From positions 1-64,000 of the forward strand of contig NZ_JAHDIU010000004.1 of the NCBI RefSeq assembly GCF_019891545.1: DNA of 64,000 bases. The letters are read 5' to 3'. The position numbers and the translations under genes were made by a program. A model generated the notes under the pieces. It was given only the letters and a program-made list of their open reading frames with translations, ran no database searches and was not told the origin of the DNA. Of this stretch, positions 17,761-26,352 are shown one piece after another. Source of the DNA: Flavobacterium coralii (lineage in GTDB: Bacteria > Bacteroidota > Bacteroidia > Flavobacteriales > Flavobacteriaceae). Each line of letters opens with the position of its first letter. The first letter of the stretch is position 1.

Positions 17761-18272
17761 GGATTGATTTCAATTTCAGCGCCCGGCACCACTGCTTTAT
17801 ACAGTTCATCTATTTCAGTGTTGGTAACTGCTATACAGCCTGCTGTCCAGTTTTTCCACCTGTGAAATTTAGATATATAACCCCTGCCGTTACGCAGCCC
17901 GTGAATCTTTATATCGCCGCCGGGAGGTTTTCCCAGCATCGCTGCATTTTTCTTGTCGGCCTCGTTAGGATATGATATGCCTAAGTTTTTATGATAGGCG
18001 CTATTCGGGTTACGGTCGTTTATCGTATAAACACCTTCAGGTGTACGGCAGTCGCCTTCGTACTGCTTATGCCCTATGGAATTTTTGCCAAGTGAAATAG
18101 TATATACCTTTAGTAACGCATTGCCATCATACGCATACATTTTTCGTTTGCTTTTATATACAACCAGCTTATTTATAGTGCTTCCTTCAGGCAGCCTTTT
18201 CTCAGGGAGGAAGTAATAAACTACTGTCAGAGCAAAGAGCAATAGTAAAAGCCAAAGCATTTTGCGTATCAT
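17757..18272 (-). CDS. L,D-transpeptidase family protein (171 aa)
   Basis: The YkuD-type catalytic domain is present: IKIHGLRNG with His124 and NWTAGCIAVTN with the nucleophile Cys146. The Arg that often follows GCI in ErfK proteins is absent, as in the YafK-like subgroup. One N-terminal membrane segment (residues 5-22) anchors the protein with the domain on the periplasmic side. Such enzymes form 3-3 peptidoglycan cross-links, attach lipoproteins, or cut these bonds; which applies here cannot be read from sequence. The 3' end interlocks with the lipoprotein gene over the shared bases CTAA. Confidence 0.88.
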   Translation of the reverse strand: MIRKMLWLLLLLFALTVVYYFLPEKRLPEGSTINKLVVYKSKRKMYAYDGNALLKVYTISLGKNSIGHKQYEGDCRTPEGVYTINDRNPNSAYHKNLGISYPNEADKKNAAMLGKPPGGDIKIHGLRNGRGYISKFHRWKNWTAGCIAVTNTEIDELYKAVVPGAEIEINP

Positions 18273-18367
18273 TAATTAATTTACTTTTAGTGAAAGTACA
18301 AAAAAACAACTTCACATTATAAAAGTTAATTGCGTAAAAACCGCACTCTTCATACCTACCTGACCCA

Positions 18368-18375
18368 TACATTTG
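18368..18375 (+). promoter_or_regulatory. Promoter, -7 element of the small membrane-protein gene
   Basis: TACATTTG matches TAnnTTTG. It lies downstream of a possible TTG start at 18330, which rules that start out and points to the ATG at 18396. Confidence 0.65.
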
Positions 18376-18395
18376 CATCCTTAAATTACGTTGAG

Positions 18396-18644
18396 ATGAA
18401 GAATGCTGTAAACTGGTTATTGGCGATATATTTTATCGGTTCTTTTATTACTTATAAGTGGGGCACGCCCAAACTGCATGATAATTACATGCTTGGTGCT
18501 ATAATAGTATTTTTGTTACTTGTAGTAGCAAAACTATATCTGTTGTTAACCCGTGCTAAAAAAGAGGATTATAGAGAACAACTCTTTAAATACATATTTT
18601 CATTAGTTATCCTGGTGGCGTGCCTGGCTCTATTCGTCATATAA
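18396..18644 (+). CDS. Small membrane protein (82 aa)
   Basis: The protein is short and has about three membrane segments (residues about 5-19, 31-49 and 63-81), with a basic/acidic loop KKEDYREQLFK between the last two. No family motif is recognised. The start at 18396 was chosen because a perfect -7 element lies at 18368-18375 and the longer reading frame begins upstream of it with TTG. Repeat copy C lies immediately after the stop codon and separates this gene from convergent fabH. Confidence 0.65.
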   Translation: MKNAVNWLLAIYFIGSFITYKWGTPKLHDNYMLGAIIVFLLLVVAKLYLLLTRAKKEDYREQLFKYIFSLVILVACLALFVI

Positions 18645-18646
18645 AA

Positions 18647-18776
18647 AAGGGCTGTCTCAAAAGTGTCATTCTGAACGAAGCGTAGCGAAGTGAAGAATCT
18701 TAAATAATTGATGTTTCAAGATTCCTCCTATCGTCGGAATGACAAAATGCTGGCAAAAGACTTTTGATACAACCCC
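18647..18776. repeat. Palindromic repeat, copy C
   Basis: GGGCTGTCTCAAAAGTGTC opens the element and GACTTTTGATACAACCCC closes it, imperfect because of two changes in the right arm. The interior, with GAACGAAGCG, GAAGAATCTTAA and TCCTATCGTCGGAATGAC, matches copy B at 6374-6510 almost base for base apart from a few substitutions and short gaps. It lies between convergent genes, at both 3' ends. Confidence 0.85.
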
Positions 18777-18798
18777 AATATTATAAATAACTACTTTT

Positions 18799-19812
18799 TT
18801 ACCACCTAATAATAGCACTGCCCCAGGTAAACCCGCTGCCAAAAGCTGCAAGCACTACGGTATCACCTTCTTTTATCCTGCCCTGCTCCCATGCCTCGGT
18901 AAGCGCAATAGGCACAGATGCAGCCGTGGTATTACCATACTTCATGATATTATTATATACCTGATCATCCGTAAGCCCAAACTTTTGCTGAATAAACTGT
19001 GAAATACGCAGGTTAGCCTGATGCGGTATAAGCATATCGATATCGCTCACTTGTAGGTTATTTGCTTTTAATCCTTCCATAATTACCTCACTAAAGCGCA
19101 CAACGGCATTTTTAAATACAAACTGGCCGTTCATGTACGGATAATAGCTTTCATCGTCAGGGTTATTATCGGCAATTATATCAGTAACCCAACGCTTACC
19201 CATGCCCGGCGCTATAAGCGAAAGTTCTTCGGCATGTTGCCCTTCGCTATGCAGGTGGGTAGAAAGTATGCCTTTAGTATTATCTTCTTCCCTGCTTAAA
19301 ACAGCGGCTCCTGCACCGTCACCAAATATAACCGATACAGCACGACCGCGTGTGGTCATGTCAAGCCCGGTTGAGTGAAGTTCAGAACCTATTATCAGGA
19401 TGTTTTTATACATCCCGGTTTTAATAAACTGGTCGGCTACTGATAGCGCATATATAAAACCCGAACACTGGTTGCGCACATCAAGCGCCCCAACAGTACG
19501 TTTCATGCCCAAATCACGCTGTACCAGTACACCCGGCCCCGGAAAGTAATAATCAGGGCTCAGTGTTGCAAATACTATAAAATCGATATCCTCAATACCC
19601 AGCCCTGAACGTTCTATGGCTACCTTTGCGGCTTTTACCCCCATAGTTGTGGTAGTATCGCCATCGCCTTTAACTACGTGCCTTCTTTCTTTTATCCCGG
19701 TACGCTCCTGTATCCACTCATCATTGGTATCCATCATCTTAGACAGGTCGTTATTCGTAACAACATTTTCGGGAACGTAATAACCAAGCCCGGATATTTT
19801 CGAATTATACAT
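18799..19812 (-). CDS. fabH: 3-oxoacyl-ACP synthase III (337 aa)
   Basis: FabH condenses acetyl-CoA (or a branched acyl-CoA) with malonyl-ACP to start fatty-acid synthesis in the cytoplasm. The catalytic triad is visible: Cys116 in RNQCSGF, His264 in IPHQANLRI and Asn294 in YGNTTAAS. GDGAGAAVL at 164-172 is typical of the family. Branched-chain primers would suit a flavobacterium rich in iso fatty acids, but that is inference. A TAATTTTG -7 element precedes the gene by 27 bases. It is not next to other fab or acpP genes, so it may be a second FabH copy. Confidence 0.95.
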   Translation of the reverse strand: MYNSKISGLGYYVPENVVTNNDLSKMMDTNDEWIQERTGIKERRHVVKGDGDTTTTMGVKAAKVAIERSGLGIEDIDFIVFATLSPDYYFPGPGVLVQRDLGMKRTVGALDVRNQCSGFIYALSVADQFIKTGMYKNILIIGSELHSTGLDMTTRGRAVSVIFGDGAGAAVLSREEDNTKGILSTHLHSEGQHAEELSLIAPGMGKRWVTDIIADNNPDDESYYPYMNGQFVFKNAVVRFSEVIMEGLKANNLQVSDIDMLIPHQANLRISQFIQQKFGLTDDQVYNNIMKYGNTTAASVPIALTEAWEQGRIKEGDTVVLAAFGSGFTWGSAIIRW

Positions 19813-19839
19813 CTATTCTTATTTTAAATAATTGAACTG

Positions 19840-19847
19840 CAAAATTA
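19840..19847 (-). promoter_or_regulatory. fabH promoter, -7 element
   Basis: The minus-strand TAATTTTG matches TAnnTTTG, 27 bases before the fabH ATG. Confidence 0.6.
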
Positions 19848-19943
19848 GCAATTATGTAATTTAGATACTGTTATCTACTACCATTTTAGCAAAAATAAAA
19901 AAACACTATTTACTAAATTCACTTATTTTTACAGAAAAAAAAA

Positions 19944-20368
19944 ATGACAAAAGCATTATATAGCTTATTCTTTACTTTAGCATTTAGCCTGGTTTAAAAG
20001 CACAGGAAACGGTTTCAGATTCTACGAGTACATTAATAGAAGTAAAAGATTCAACTTCAGTAAATAAAAGACTTTTAAAGTCCGGAGTTAATTCTATGCC
20101 CGAACCCCCGGGAGGTATGAAAGAATTTTATGCATACGTAGCCCGAAAAATGAAAAACCATCGCCCTGCACAAAGAGGAAAAATGAAGATATCATTTACT
20201 GTTGAGAAAGATGGCAGTATAACCGGAATTAAAATTATTGAAGGCCTTGATGAGAAAACCAATAAAAAAATTATAAAAATTATAGCATCAAGCGGCAAAT
20301 GGACTCCGGGCTTTCAGTTTGGAAAACCCGTAAGGGCCACGTTCATTTACCCTATCACAATCAATTAA
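19944..20368 (+). pseudogene. TonB C-terminal-domain protein, single-base frameshift
   Basis: The ATG at 19944 opens a typical signal peptide (MTKALYSLFFTLAFSLV) but meets TAA at 19995. In the next frame the reading continues as KAQETVSDST and runs without a stop to 20368. The signal peptide therefore looks intact apart from one missing base near 19991-19995. The C-terminal part (residues about 50-140) resembles a TonB C-terminal domain: KMKISFTVEKDGSITGIKI, then a helix, then the strand FGKPVRATFIYPITIN. In the visible state only a leaderless 90-aa fragment from 20096 could be made. It may be a recent pseudogene or a sequencing error. Confidence 0.75.
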
Positions 20369-21324
20369 CCAAAAGCATTCCTGTCAACCGCAAGGCTTAC
20401 TTCTTTATCTACAGGTAATGCTGTGTAATGTTCAAAGAATATAACCTGCCTGCCCAGAGCCGATTTTATAAGGTACCTGCTGCCTTTAAAGTAGCTTTGC
20501 TTAACAACAACTTTAAGCGGTCCGCCTTCTGTAATTTTTAGCTGGTGCGGGTATATCAGTACGGTTTCATCACTTTTGTTTGTGAGCGTTAACAGTTCCA
20601 GCTTAATTTCGTTTACCTCTCCAAACAAAGAGGCGGTATATTTATCTTTAGGATTGTAGTAAATATCTTTGGGCGCTGCTTTATCGATCAACCTGCCGTT
20701 TTTAAGCACGATGGTTTCATCTGCAAAAGAAAGTGCATCGGTGCTGTCATGCGTGGCTACAATGCATATAATCCCTTTTTGCTTCAGGTAAGCAAAAAGA
20801 TTACGGCGCAGTGCATTCTTCCTGAAGTTATCAATATGACTGAAAGGCTCATCCAGCAAAAGCACTTCCGGCTCCAGCGCCAGCACCCTTGCCAAAGCAA
20901 TGCGCTGTTGCTGTCCGCCGCTAAGGTATTGTGCCTTAACATCGGCAAAACCATCCATTTCCACTATCTGTAACAATTCCTTGATGCGTTGTTGTTTCTC
21001 TTCAGGATAAAAATTCGAAAGAAACTTGCCCACATTCTCAGCCGCGGTTATATAAGGCATAAGGTCGAAATCCTGCGCCAGGTATTTCATATAAGGCATA
21101 CCGGGTATCAGGTTATTCGCCGGCCCGAGCACAGGCTCATTTTTATATGTTATAGTGCCGCTATCAAGGTCATAAAGTCCGTAAACCAGTTTCAGCAATG
21201 TGCTTTTACCACATCCGCTTTCACCTATAACAGCGATATTCTGGCCTTTTTTAGCAGTAAAAGATATATTATGGAGTATGGTGTTCTCGGTATAGCCGAA
21301 AGATATGTTTTGTACAGCAAGCAT
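20365..21324 (-). CDS. ABC transporter ATP-binding protein (319 aa)
   Basis: Residues 1-220 are an ABC ATPase: Walker A GESGCGKST 34-42, Q-loop Gln84, signature LSGGQQQR 134-141, Walker B LLLDEP 155-160, and switch His192. Residues about 225-319 form a beta-rich extension like the TOBE domain of importers such as spermidine, sulfate or iron ATPases. No permease or binding-protein gene is near, so the substrate is unknown. The start was set at 21324 because a perfect -7 element at 21343-21350 overlaps the alternative TTG start at 21345. The 3' end interlocks over TTAA with the frameshifted TonB-type gene. Confidence 0.9.
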   Translation of the reverse strand: MLAVQNISFGYTENTILHNISFTAKKGQNIAVIGESGCGKSTLLKLVYGLYDLDSGTITYKNEPVLGPANNLIPGMPYMKYLAQDFDLMPYITAAENVGKFLSNFYPEEKQQRIKELLQIVEMDGFADVKAQYLSGGQQQRIALARVLALEPEVLLLDEPFSHIDNFRKNALRRNLFAYLKQKGIICIVATHDSTDALSFADETIVLKNGRLIDKAAPKDIYYNPKDKYTASLFGEVNEIKLELLTLTNKSDETVLIYPHQLKITEGGPLKVVVKQSYFKGSRYLIKSALGRQVIFFEHYTALPVDKEVSLAVDRNAFG

Positions 21325-21342
21325 AACAATTTTATTACGCTG

Positions 21343-21350
21343 CAAAAATA
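21343..21350 (-). promoter_or_regulatory. ABC ATPase promoter, -7 element
   Basis: TATTTTTG on the minus strand matches TAnnTTTG, 18 bases before the ATG at 21324. It overlaps the upstream TTG, which therefore cannot be the start. Confidence 0.6.
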
Positions 21351-21394
21351 TTCAATTTACAGGCTTTAAAGCCTAATACTCTATTAAAAAAGTA

Positions 21395-21418
21395 AGGTGC
21401 GGCTTAATGGCCGCACCT
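21395..21418 (-). terminator. Hairpin with minus-strand T tract, function unclear
   Basis: AGGTGCGGC and GCCGCACCT pair around a 6-base loop, and on the minus strand TTACTTTTTT follows. No gene ends here on that strand, so it may be a relic or a guard against antisense transcription into the ABC gene. The rest of the 300-base spacer (21325-21624) is AT-rich, and I see no gene in it. Confidence 0.4.
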
Positions 21419-21624
21419 ACCGTCAACCTAACCAATAAATAAAACACACATCATAAAATGTTTTCATTAATACTGAAACCATTTTGAAGTTATTTACGTA
21501 AAAATGAGACAGATGGTTTTAAATTATGTAGGAAAACAAAATTACAAACTGTTAATTTTTTAAAATTTTTTATTGATTAAATACCACATAATAATATCTT
21601 TACACAAATTTAAATACGCTGTTT

Positions 21625-22242
21625 ATGGTAAGAAAGATTACTTTATTTTTGCTATTTATTTCTTTTTCAGTTTCTGCGCAACGAAAATTTGACCAATATT
21701 CGATTGAAGCAGGATTTGGGTTAGGAATGTCCGGAAGTCCCGGTATTACACAATTTGGGCACTTTGATGTCGGTTTCCGCTATATGGTTGATGAAAGCTG
21801 GGGGATTAAGTTTGACTACGGCCAGGACAAATTCAGGACAGGAAGCAACCCTGAACTGGGTACAGACTATTCAAGGTATTCGGTACAGGCTGTTCATAAC
21901 CTGGGCAGGACACTGGCAATACCTTATGCTACCAACAACTATTTTAACATGCTGGCACATGGCGGGCTAGGTTATTCTTCATTAAAGTCTATAAACAGTA
22001 GCGGTACAGATAATATTGGTAATGTTATTGTTGGTGTAACACCTCAGCTATATCTTAGTGAAGATTTTGCACTTATGTTAGACCTTTCTTTCATAATGAA
22101 CTTTTCTCAGCACTATGATTTTGACGGAACATACCCGAAAGGAAAACCAAGCAATAATGCATTTATGGGTACTATTTTTAATGCTTCTTTCGGATTAACA
22201 TATTATTTCGGGAGAAACAAGAATGCACCTGATTGGGACTAA
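21625..22242 (+). CDS. Outer-membrane beta-barrel protein (205 aa)
   Basis: A signal peptide (MVRKITLFLLFISFSVSAQ, cleavage about residue 19) precedes a barrel of about eight strands, with the pattern of OmpA-type N-terminal domains (FDVGFRYMVDESWGIKFDYG, YFNMLAHGGLGY, NASFGLTYYFG). The OmpA C-terminal peptidoglycan-binding domain is not attached; it occurs instead in the convergent lipoprotein gene. This could be a small structural outer-membrane protein. The gene is monocistronic with a strong shared terminator. Confidence 0.8.
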   Translation: MVRKITLFLLFISFSVSAQRKFDQYSIEAGFGLGMSGSPGITQFGHFDVGFRYMVDESWGIKFDYGQDKFRTGSNPELGTDYSRYSVQAVHNLGRTLAIPYATNNYFNMLAHGGLGYSSLKSINSSGTDNIGNVIVGVTPQLYLSEDFALMLDLSFIMNFSQHYDFDGTYPKGKPSNNAFMGTIFNASFGLTYYFGRNKNAPDWD

Positions 22243-22260
22243 AACCAAATTAAGATTAAA

Positions 22261-22295
22261 ACAAAACGGCAGCCAATGGCTGCCGTTTTGTTTTA
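22261..22295. terminator. Bidirectional terminator
   Basis: ACAAAACGGCAGCC pairs perfectly with GGCTGCCGTTTTGT around a 3-base loop, with T-rich flanks on both sides, between the convergent barrel and OmpA genes. Confidence 0.93.
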
Positions 22296-22310
22296 TCTGA
22301 TATTGAATAA

Positions 22311-23006
22311 TTATTGTTTTGCTTCTTTTTGTGCATCCTGTATCATTTGCTCGTTTGCAGTAATGGCAAACTCTACTCGCCTGTTCTGGCTCCTGCCCTC
22401 AGCTGTTTCATTTGTGGCAACAGGATCTGCGATACCTTTACCAATAGTACTGAACCTTGAAGCACTAATACCTTTACTGCTCAGGTAATCTTTTACAGAT
22501 TGTGCCCTTTGCTCACTAAGCCTTAAGTTATAATCTTCCGGGCCTGTGCTGTCAGTATAGCCGAATATCATAATGTTAGTGTCCGGATATTCTTTAAATA
22601 CATTTACAAGCTTATCAAGGTTTGCCTTTGCTGTAGGCGTTAGTGACGATTTGTTAGTATCAAACCTTACAGAGTTTTCGCCAAGTGTAAGTTTGATACC
22701 CTCGCCTACCCTTTCAACTTCTGCACCCGGTAAAGCCTCATCTATCTTTTGGGCCTGCTTGTCCATCCTGTTACCGATAACACCACCTACAGTACCACCT
22801 ACTACACCGCCGATAATGGCACCTAGTGCAGTATTACCGCCTTTACCTACGTTATTACCTATAACGCCACCAATTACAGCGCCTGAGGCAGCACCTATAC
22901 CTACGCCCCTTTGTGTATTGTTAGTATTTTTAACTGCTTCGCACGAACTGATACCGATGCTCACTATAAAAGCCAGTGCCAGTAAATAAATTTTTGTTGT
23001 TTTCAT
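22311..23006 (-). CDS. OmpA-family lipoprotein with glycine zipper (231 aa)
   Basis: A lipobox (IGISSC, Cys22) anchors the protein in the outer membrane. Residues about 33-80 are a glycine zipper (IGAASGAVIGGVIGNNVGKG, repeated), thought to pack in membranes. Residues about 112-220 form an OmpA C-terminal domain with FDTNKSSLTPTAKANLDKL and the peptidoglycan-binding part GYTDSTGPEDYNLRLSEQRA, then NRRVEFAI. The ATG at 23006 was used, because the longer frame begins with TTG. The lipocalin-type lipoprotein gene lies 35 bases upstream on the same strand, so the two probably form an operon. Roles in envelope stability are inferred. Confidence 0.9.
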   Translation of the reverse strand: MKTTKIYLLALAFIVSIGISSCEAVKNTNNTQRGVGIGAASGAVIGGVIGNNVGKGGNTALGAIIGGVVGGTVGGVIGNRMDKQAQKIDEALPGAEVERVGEGIKLTLGENSVRFDTNKSSLTPTAKANLDKLVNVFKEYPDTNIMIFGYTDSTGPEDYNLRLSEQRAQSVKDYLSSKGISASRFSTIGKGIADPVATNETAEGRSQNRRVEFAITANEQMIQDAQKEAKQ

Positions 23007-23041
23007 ACCTGTCAATTATTATTATTTTCTGTTTTACTGAT

Positions 23042-23491
23042 TTACATTTTCTGGAACTGGTAAACAACCTCTACATTGTTACCGCCCACATTTACATTAT
23101 CCACAAGCTGGAAAGAGCTCTCACTCTGGTTCCTGAGCTTAAGATAATAACCCTGTGCCACACGCTTTGCTTTTTCACCTTCGGTAATTTTAAGTGTGAA
23201 ATCGCCTTCTTTGGTTACTGTCCACACAATCGGGCTGCTGAAAGAAGGGCATCCGGCCTTAGCAATGTTCATAGTACCGGTATTGTTGTTGGAAACAAAG
23301 TTCCACGAACTGCCTTCAAGGCATTTAGAGTCGGCAATGTCAAAAGAGTTTACCTTTATGTACTCCGAGCCCGGATAACTAACCTGGGTAATTGTCCAGT
23401 TGCCTTTAATGCCCACCTGAGATTTGTGGTCTATAGAACCGCACGATGCCAATACGGCTACAAATAAAGAAAGGATAAGAAATTTTTTCAT
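23042..23491 (-). CDS. Lipocalin-like lipoprotein (149 aa)
   Basis: The lipobox is AVLASC with Cys17. The following domain has the lipocalin beginning KGNWTITQVSYPG (29-41), where GxW opens the first strand, and then regularly spaced strands ending VVYQFQKM. Small lipocalin-like lipoproteins next to OmpA-type lipoproteins are common in flavobacteria. The ligand is unknown; the pocket is usually hydrophobic in this fold. It is the first gene of a two-gene unit with the OmpA lipoprotein. Confidence 0.8.
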   Translation of the reverse strand: MKKFLILSLFVAVLASCGSIDHKSQVGIKGNWTITQVSYPGSEYIKVNSFDIADSKCLEGSSWNFVSNNNTGTMNIAKAGCPSFSSPIVWTVTKEGDFTLKITEGEKAKRVAQGYYLKLRNQSESSFQLVDNVNVGGNNVEVVYQFQKM

Positions 23492-23836
23492 AGGTTATTC
23501 AAGGTTTAATGTTTATAACTGCATGCAAAATCAGGAATAAAGTTACTAAGATAATAACCTAATATACAACAGTGCACATTATTTTTTAACAGGAAATATT
23601 TTAATATTGGCAGTGCTGATAATCAGCCACAATGGCTAAAATATTTTATTTAAAGGTATTTATAATACAGCGGTATAGCTCTTGCGGCAGTACTAATCTT
23701 TTCTTAAAACGATATTTCTTTAACAATTAGAGGCGAGAGTTGCGTTTATATCTTTTATAAAATGTCAATTTGTCACTTCTGTAAAGATGGTATTTTATTT
23801 GAAAGACAACAGGCAGAACAATAAATTACTTATAAC
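23492..23836. promoter_or_regulatory. Divergent promoter region of lipocalin operon and htpG
   Basis: This 345-base spacer separates divergent transcription units. It is AT-rich and holds no gene. TTTATTTG at 23789-23797, 40 bases before the htpG ATG, differs from TAnnTTTG at one place and is the best -7 candidate. I see no clear heat-shock operator such as CIRCE, although htpG is often heat-induced. Confidence 0.45.
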
Positions 23837-25723
23837 ATGGCAACAGGAAAAATTAATGTTTCTGTAGAAAACATATTCCCCTTAATTAAAAAATTTCTTT
23901 ACAGCGATCACGAAATCTTTTTGCGTGAACTTGTATCTAATGCTACCGATGCAACGCTAAAGCTGAAACATTTAACCAGCATAGGCGAAGCAAAAGTAGA
24001 ATATGGTAACCCTATTATTGAAGTTAAGGTTGATAAGGAGAATAAAAAAATCCATATCATTGACCAGGGTATAGGTATGACCGGAGAAGAAGTTGAGAAA
24101 TACATTAATGAAGTTGCTTTTTCGGGTGCGGAGGAGTTTTTGGAAAAATATAAAGACTCTGCCAAAGATTCAGGTATTATAGGCCACTTCGGACTTGGTT
24201 TTTATTCAGCCTTCATGGTAGCCGAAAAAGTAGAGATAATCACTAAATCGTATAAAGATGAGCCTGCTGTACACTGGGTATGCGACGGTAGCCCTGAATT
24301 TACGCTTGAAGCGGCAGACAAACAGGAACGCGGTACCGAAATTATACTGCATATTGCAGAAGACAGCACAGAGTTTCTTGAAAAGCACCGCATAAGTGAA
24401 CTCCTTAAAAAATACAACAAGTTTATGCCGGTGCCTATTAAATTTGGCACTAAAACAGAAACACTTCCTAAGCCTGAAGATGCAGGAGATGATTACAAAC
24501 CTGAAACAATTGAGGTTGACAACATAATAAACAACCCTAACCCTGCATGGACAAAGCAGCCTACCGACCTTAATGATGAAGATTATAAGGCTTTTTACCA
24601 CGAACTGTACCCTATGCAGTTTGACGAGCCACTTTTCAATATACACCTTAATGTAGATTATCCGTTTAACCTTACGGGTATATTGTATTTCCCTAAACTA
24701 TCTGCTGACCTGCAGGTTCAGAAAGATAAAATACAATTGTACCAAAACCAGGTTTTTGTTACTGATAATGTAGAAGGCATAGTACCTGAGTTCCTTACTA
24801 TGCTGCGCGGTGTGATAGACAGCCCTGATATTCCGCTGAACGTGTCGCGCTCTTACCTGCAGGCTGATGGTAATGTAAAGAAAATAAGCAACTACATTAC
24901 CCGAAAGGTAGCCGATAAGCTAAAATCATTATTCAGTGAAAACCGGGAGGATTTCGAGAAGAAATGGAATGATATTAAAATTGTGCTTGAATATGGTATG
25001 CTAAGCGAGCCTAAGTTTTATGAAAAGGCAGGTGCATTCTCATTATATCCAACAGTAAAGGACAAGTACTATACACTTGATGAACTTAAGGAAAACCTGA
25101 AGGATAAGCAAACCGATAAAGACGGTAAGCTTATACTGCTTTATGCAAGTGATAAAGATGCACAGCACAGCTACATAGCTGAGGCAGAAGAAAAAGGCTA
25201 TGAAATATTGCTTTTAGATTCGCCGATTGTTTCGCACCTGATACAAAAGCTGGAGGCAGATAATGAGAACCTGACGTTTACCCGTGTAGATTCTGACCAT
25301 ATTGATAACCTGATAAAGAAAGAAGACGCGCAGATATCTAAACTTTCTGATGAGGAGAAGGACAAACTTAAAGGTGTTTTAGAAGAAATAATTCCTAAAG
25401 CAAATTATACCGTTCAGCTTGAAGCTATGGACAGCCATGCAGCACCTTTCCGTATTACCCAGCCTGAGTTTATGCGCCGTATGAAAGATATGAGCAAAAC
25501 CGGTGGCGGAGGTATGTTTGGTATGGGTAATTTCCCTGAAATGTATAACCTAATTGTAAACACCAATCATGAGCTTACAGGAACGATACTGAACAGTGAA
25601 GATAAAACACAACAGGAAGCACTGGTTAAACAGGCATTAGACCTTGCCAAACTTAGCCAGAATCTGCTTAAAGGTGAAGAGCTTACTGCATTTGTAAAGC
25701 GCAGCTTTGAGCTGATTAAATAA
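23837..25723 (+). CDS. htpG: Molecular chaperone HtpG (Hsp90 family, 628 aa)
   Basis: HtpG is a dimeric cytoplasmic ATP-dependent chaperone that remodels client proteins. The GHKL ATPase signatures are present: RELVSNATDA at 30-39, with Glu31 and Asn35 in the catalytic and magnesium sites, DQGIGMT at 76-82, and GHFGLGFYSAF near 115-125. The middle domain carries the conserved NVSRSYLQAD motif with its catalytic Arg. The C-terminal dimerisation domain has the PEFMRRM and MYNLIVNTNHEL blocks. The length of 628 is normal. The gene is monocistronic, with a strong terminator 30 bases after its stop. Confidence 0.98.
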   Translation: MATGKINVSVENIFPLIKKFLYSDHEIFLRELVSNATDATLKLKHLTSIGEAKVEYGNPIIEVKVDKENKKIHIIDQGIGMTGEEVEKYINEVAFSGAEEFLEKYKDSAKDSGIIGHFGLGFYSAFMVAEKVEIITKSYKDEPAVHWVCDGSPEFTLEAADKQERGTEIILHIAEDSTEFLEKHRISELLKKYNKFMPVPIKFGTKTETLPKPEDAGDDYKPETIEVDNIINNPNPAWTKQPTDLNDEDYKAFYHELYPMQFDEPLFNIHLNVDYPFNLTGILYFPKLSADLQVQKDKIQLYQNQVFVTDNVEGIVPEFLTMLRGVIDSPDIPLNVSRSYLQADGNVKKISNYITRKVADKLKSLFSENREDFEKKWNDIKIVLEYGMLSEPKFYEKAGAFSLYPTVKDKYYTLDELKENLKDKQTDKDGKLILLYASDKDAQHSYIAEAEEKGYEILLLDSPIVSHLIQKLEADNENLTFTRVDSDHIDNLIKKEDAQISKLSDEEKDKLKGVLEEIIPKANYTVQLEAMDSHAAPFRITQPEFMRRMKDMSKTGGGGMFGMGNFPEMYNLIVNTNHELTGTILNSEDKTQQEALVKQALDLAKLSQNLLKGEELTAFVKRSFELIK

Positions 25724-25752
25724 GTATTTCGATTATAGATTTAAGATAATAG

Positions 25753-25781
25753 ACCTGCAGTGAGAGCTGCAGGTTTTTTTA
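25753..25781 (+). terminator. htpG terminator
   Basis: ACCTGCAG and CTGCAGGT pair around TGAGAG and are followed by TTTTTTT. Confidence 0.92.
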
Positions 25782-25811
25782 TATATATTTGAAAAACTGA
25801 AAAATTACATC

Positions 25812-26324
25812 ATGCTCCATACACTACGCTTACTGATTGCTTTACTGTTTATCACTACAGGCTGTTATGCACAAAAGTTAAAGACGTATGTACACCCAAC
25901 AGATGGCTTTGAAATAGGAGTACCTAAAAAATGGGTAATTGAAAAACCGAAAGGTGATGGAATGGTTATGCTTGTAACCGGGCCTCGTTATAATAAGCAT
26001 TTTGTAAAGGATGGGACAATAATGATTGAATCTTATGAAGCAGGTTATTTCAGCCTCGAAGAATTATACAAAGATGATTTAGAAACATTTCGTAACGCAG
26101 GTTATGAAATTCAGGAAGTTGATGATATTATTATAAATGGGCACCTGTTTAAATATTATTACCATACAAATCAGGCAGGTGCACTTGTAAACAAAAGCAT
26201 TATATTTTTTACTGTAAAGAACAAAAAGCTTTACAGGTTTACGATGGGTGCGGTTGAACAGAACTTTGACGAACTGGAACCGCTTTTCAGGAGAGTAGCT
26301 GAAACTATAAAGCTGAACGACTAA
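25812..26324 (+). CDS. Exported PsbP-like protein (170 aa)
   Basis: The N-terminus is a signal peptide (residues 1 to about 20; LFITTGCYAQ). The TTGC stretch is a weak lipobox, so a lipoprotein is possible but less likely than cleavage after CYA. The rest has the alternating pattern of the PsbP/DUF1795 fold: an opening VHPTDGFEIGVPKKWVIEK, then strands with GTIMIESYEAGYFSLEELY, and a C-terminal helix LEPLFRRVAETIKL. Proteins of this fold often lie in the periplasm with unclear functions. The gene is monocistronic between htpG and a convergent lipoprotein gene. Confidence 0.6.
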   Translation: MLHTLRLLIALLFITTGCYAQKLKTYVHPTDGFEIGVPKKWVIEKPKGDGMVMLVTGPRYNKHFVKDGTIMIESYEAGYFSLEELYKDDLETFRNAGYEIQEVDDIIINGHLFKYYYHTNQAGALVNKSIIFFTVKNKKLYRFTMGAVEQNFDELEPLFRRVAETIKLND

Positions 26325-26352
26325 CAGCTAATATCCATAAATAAATATAATG

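Noticed and set aside
23492-23836. Possible sigma-54 or heat-shock promoter before htpG
   Set aside because: GG and GC elements are not at the required spacing, and no CIRCE-type inverted repeat is present; a degenerate TAnnTTTG is a better explanation.
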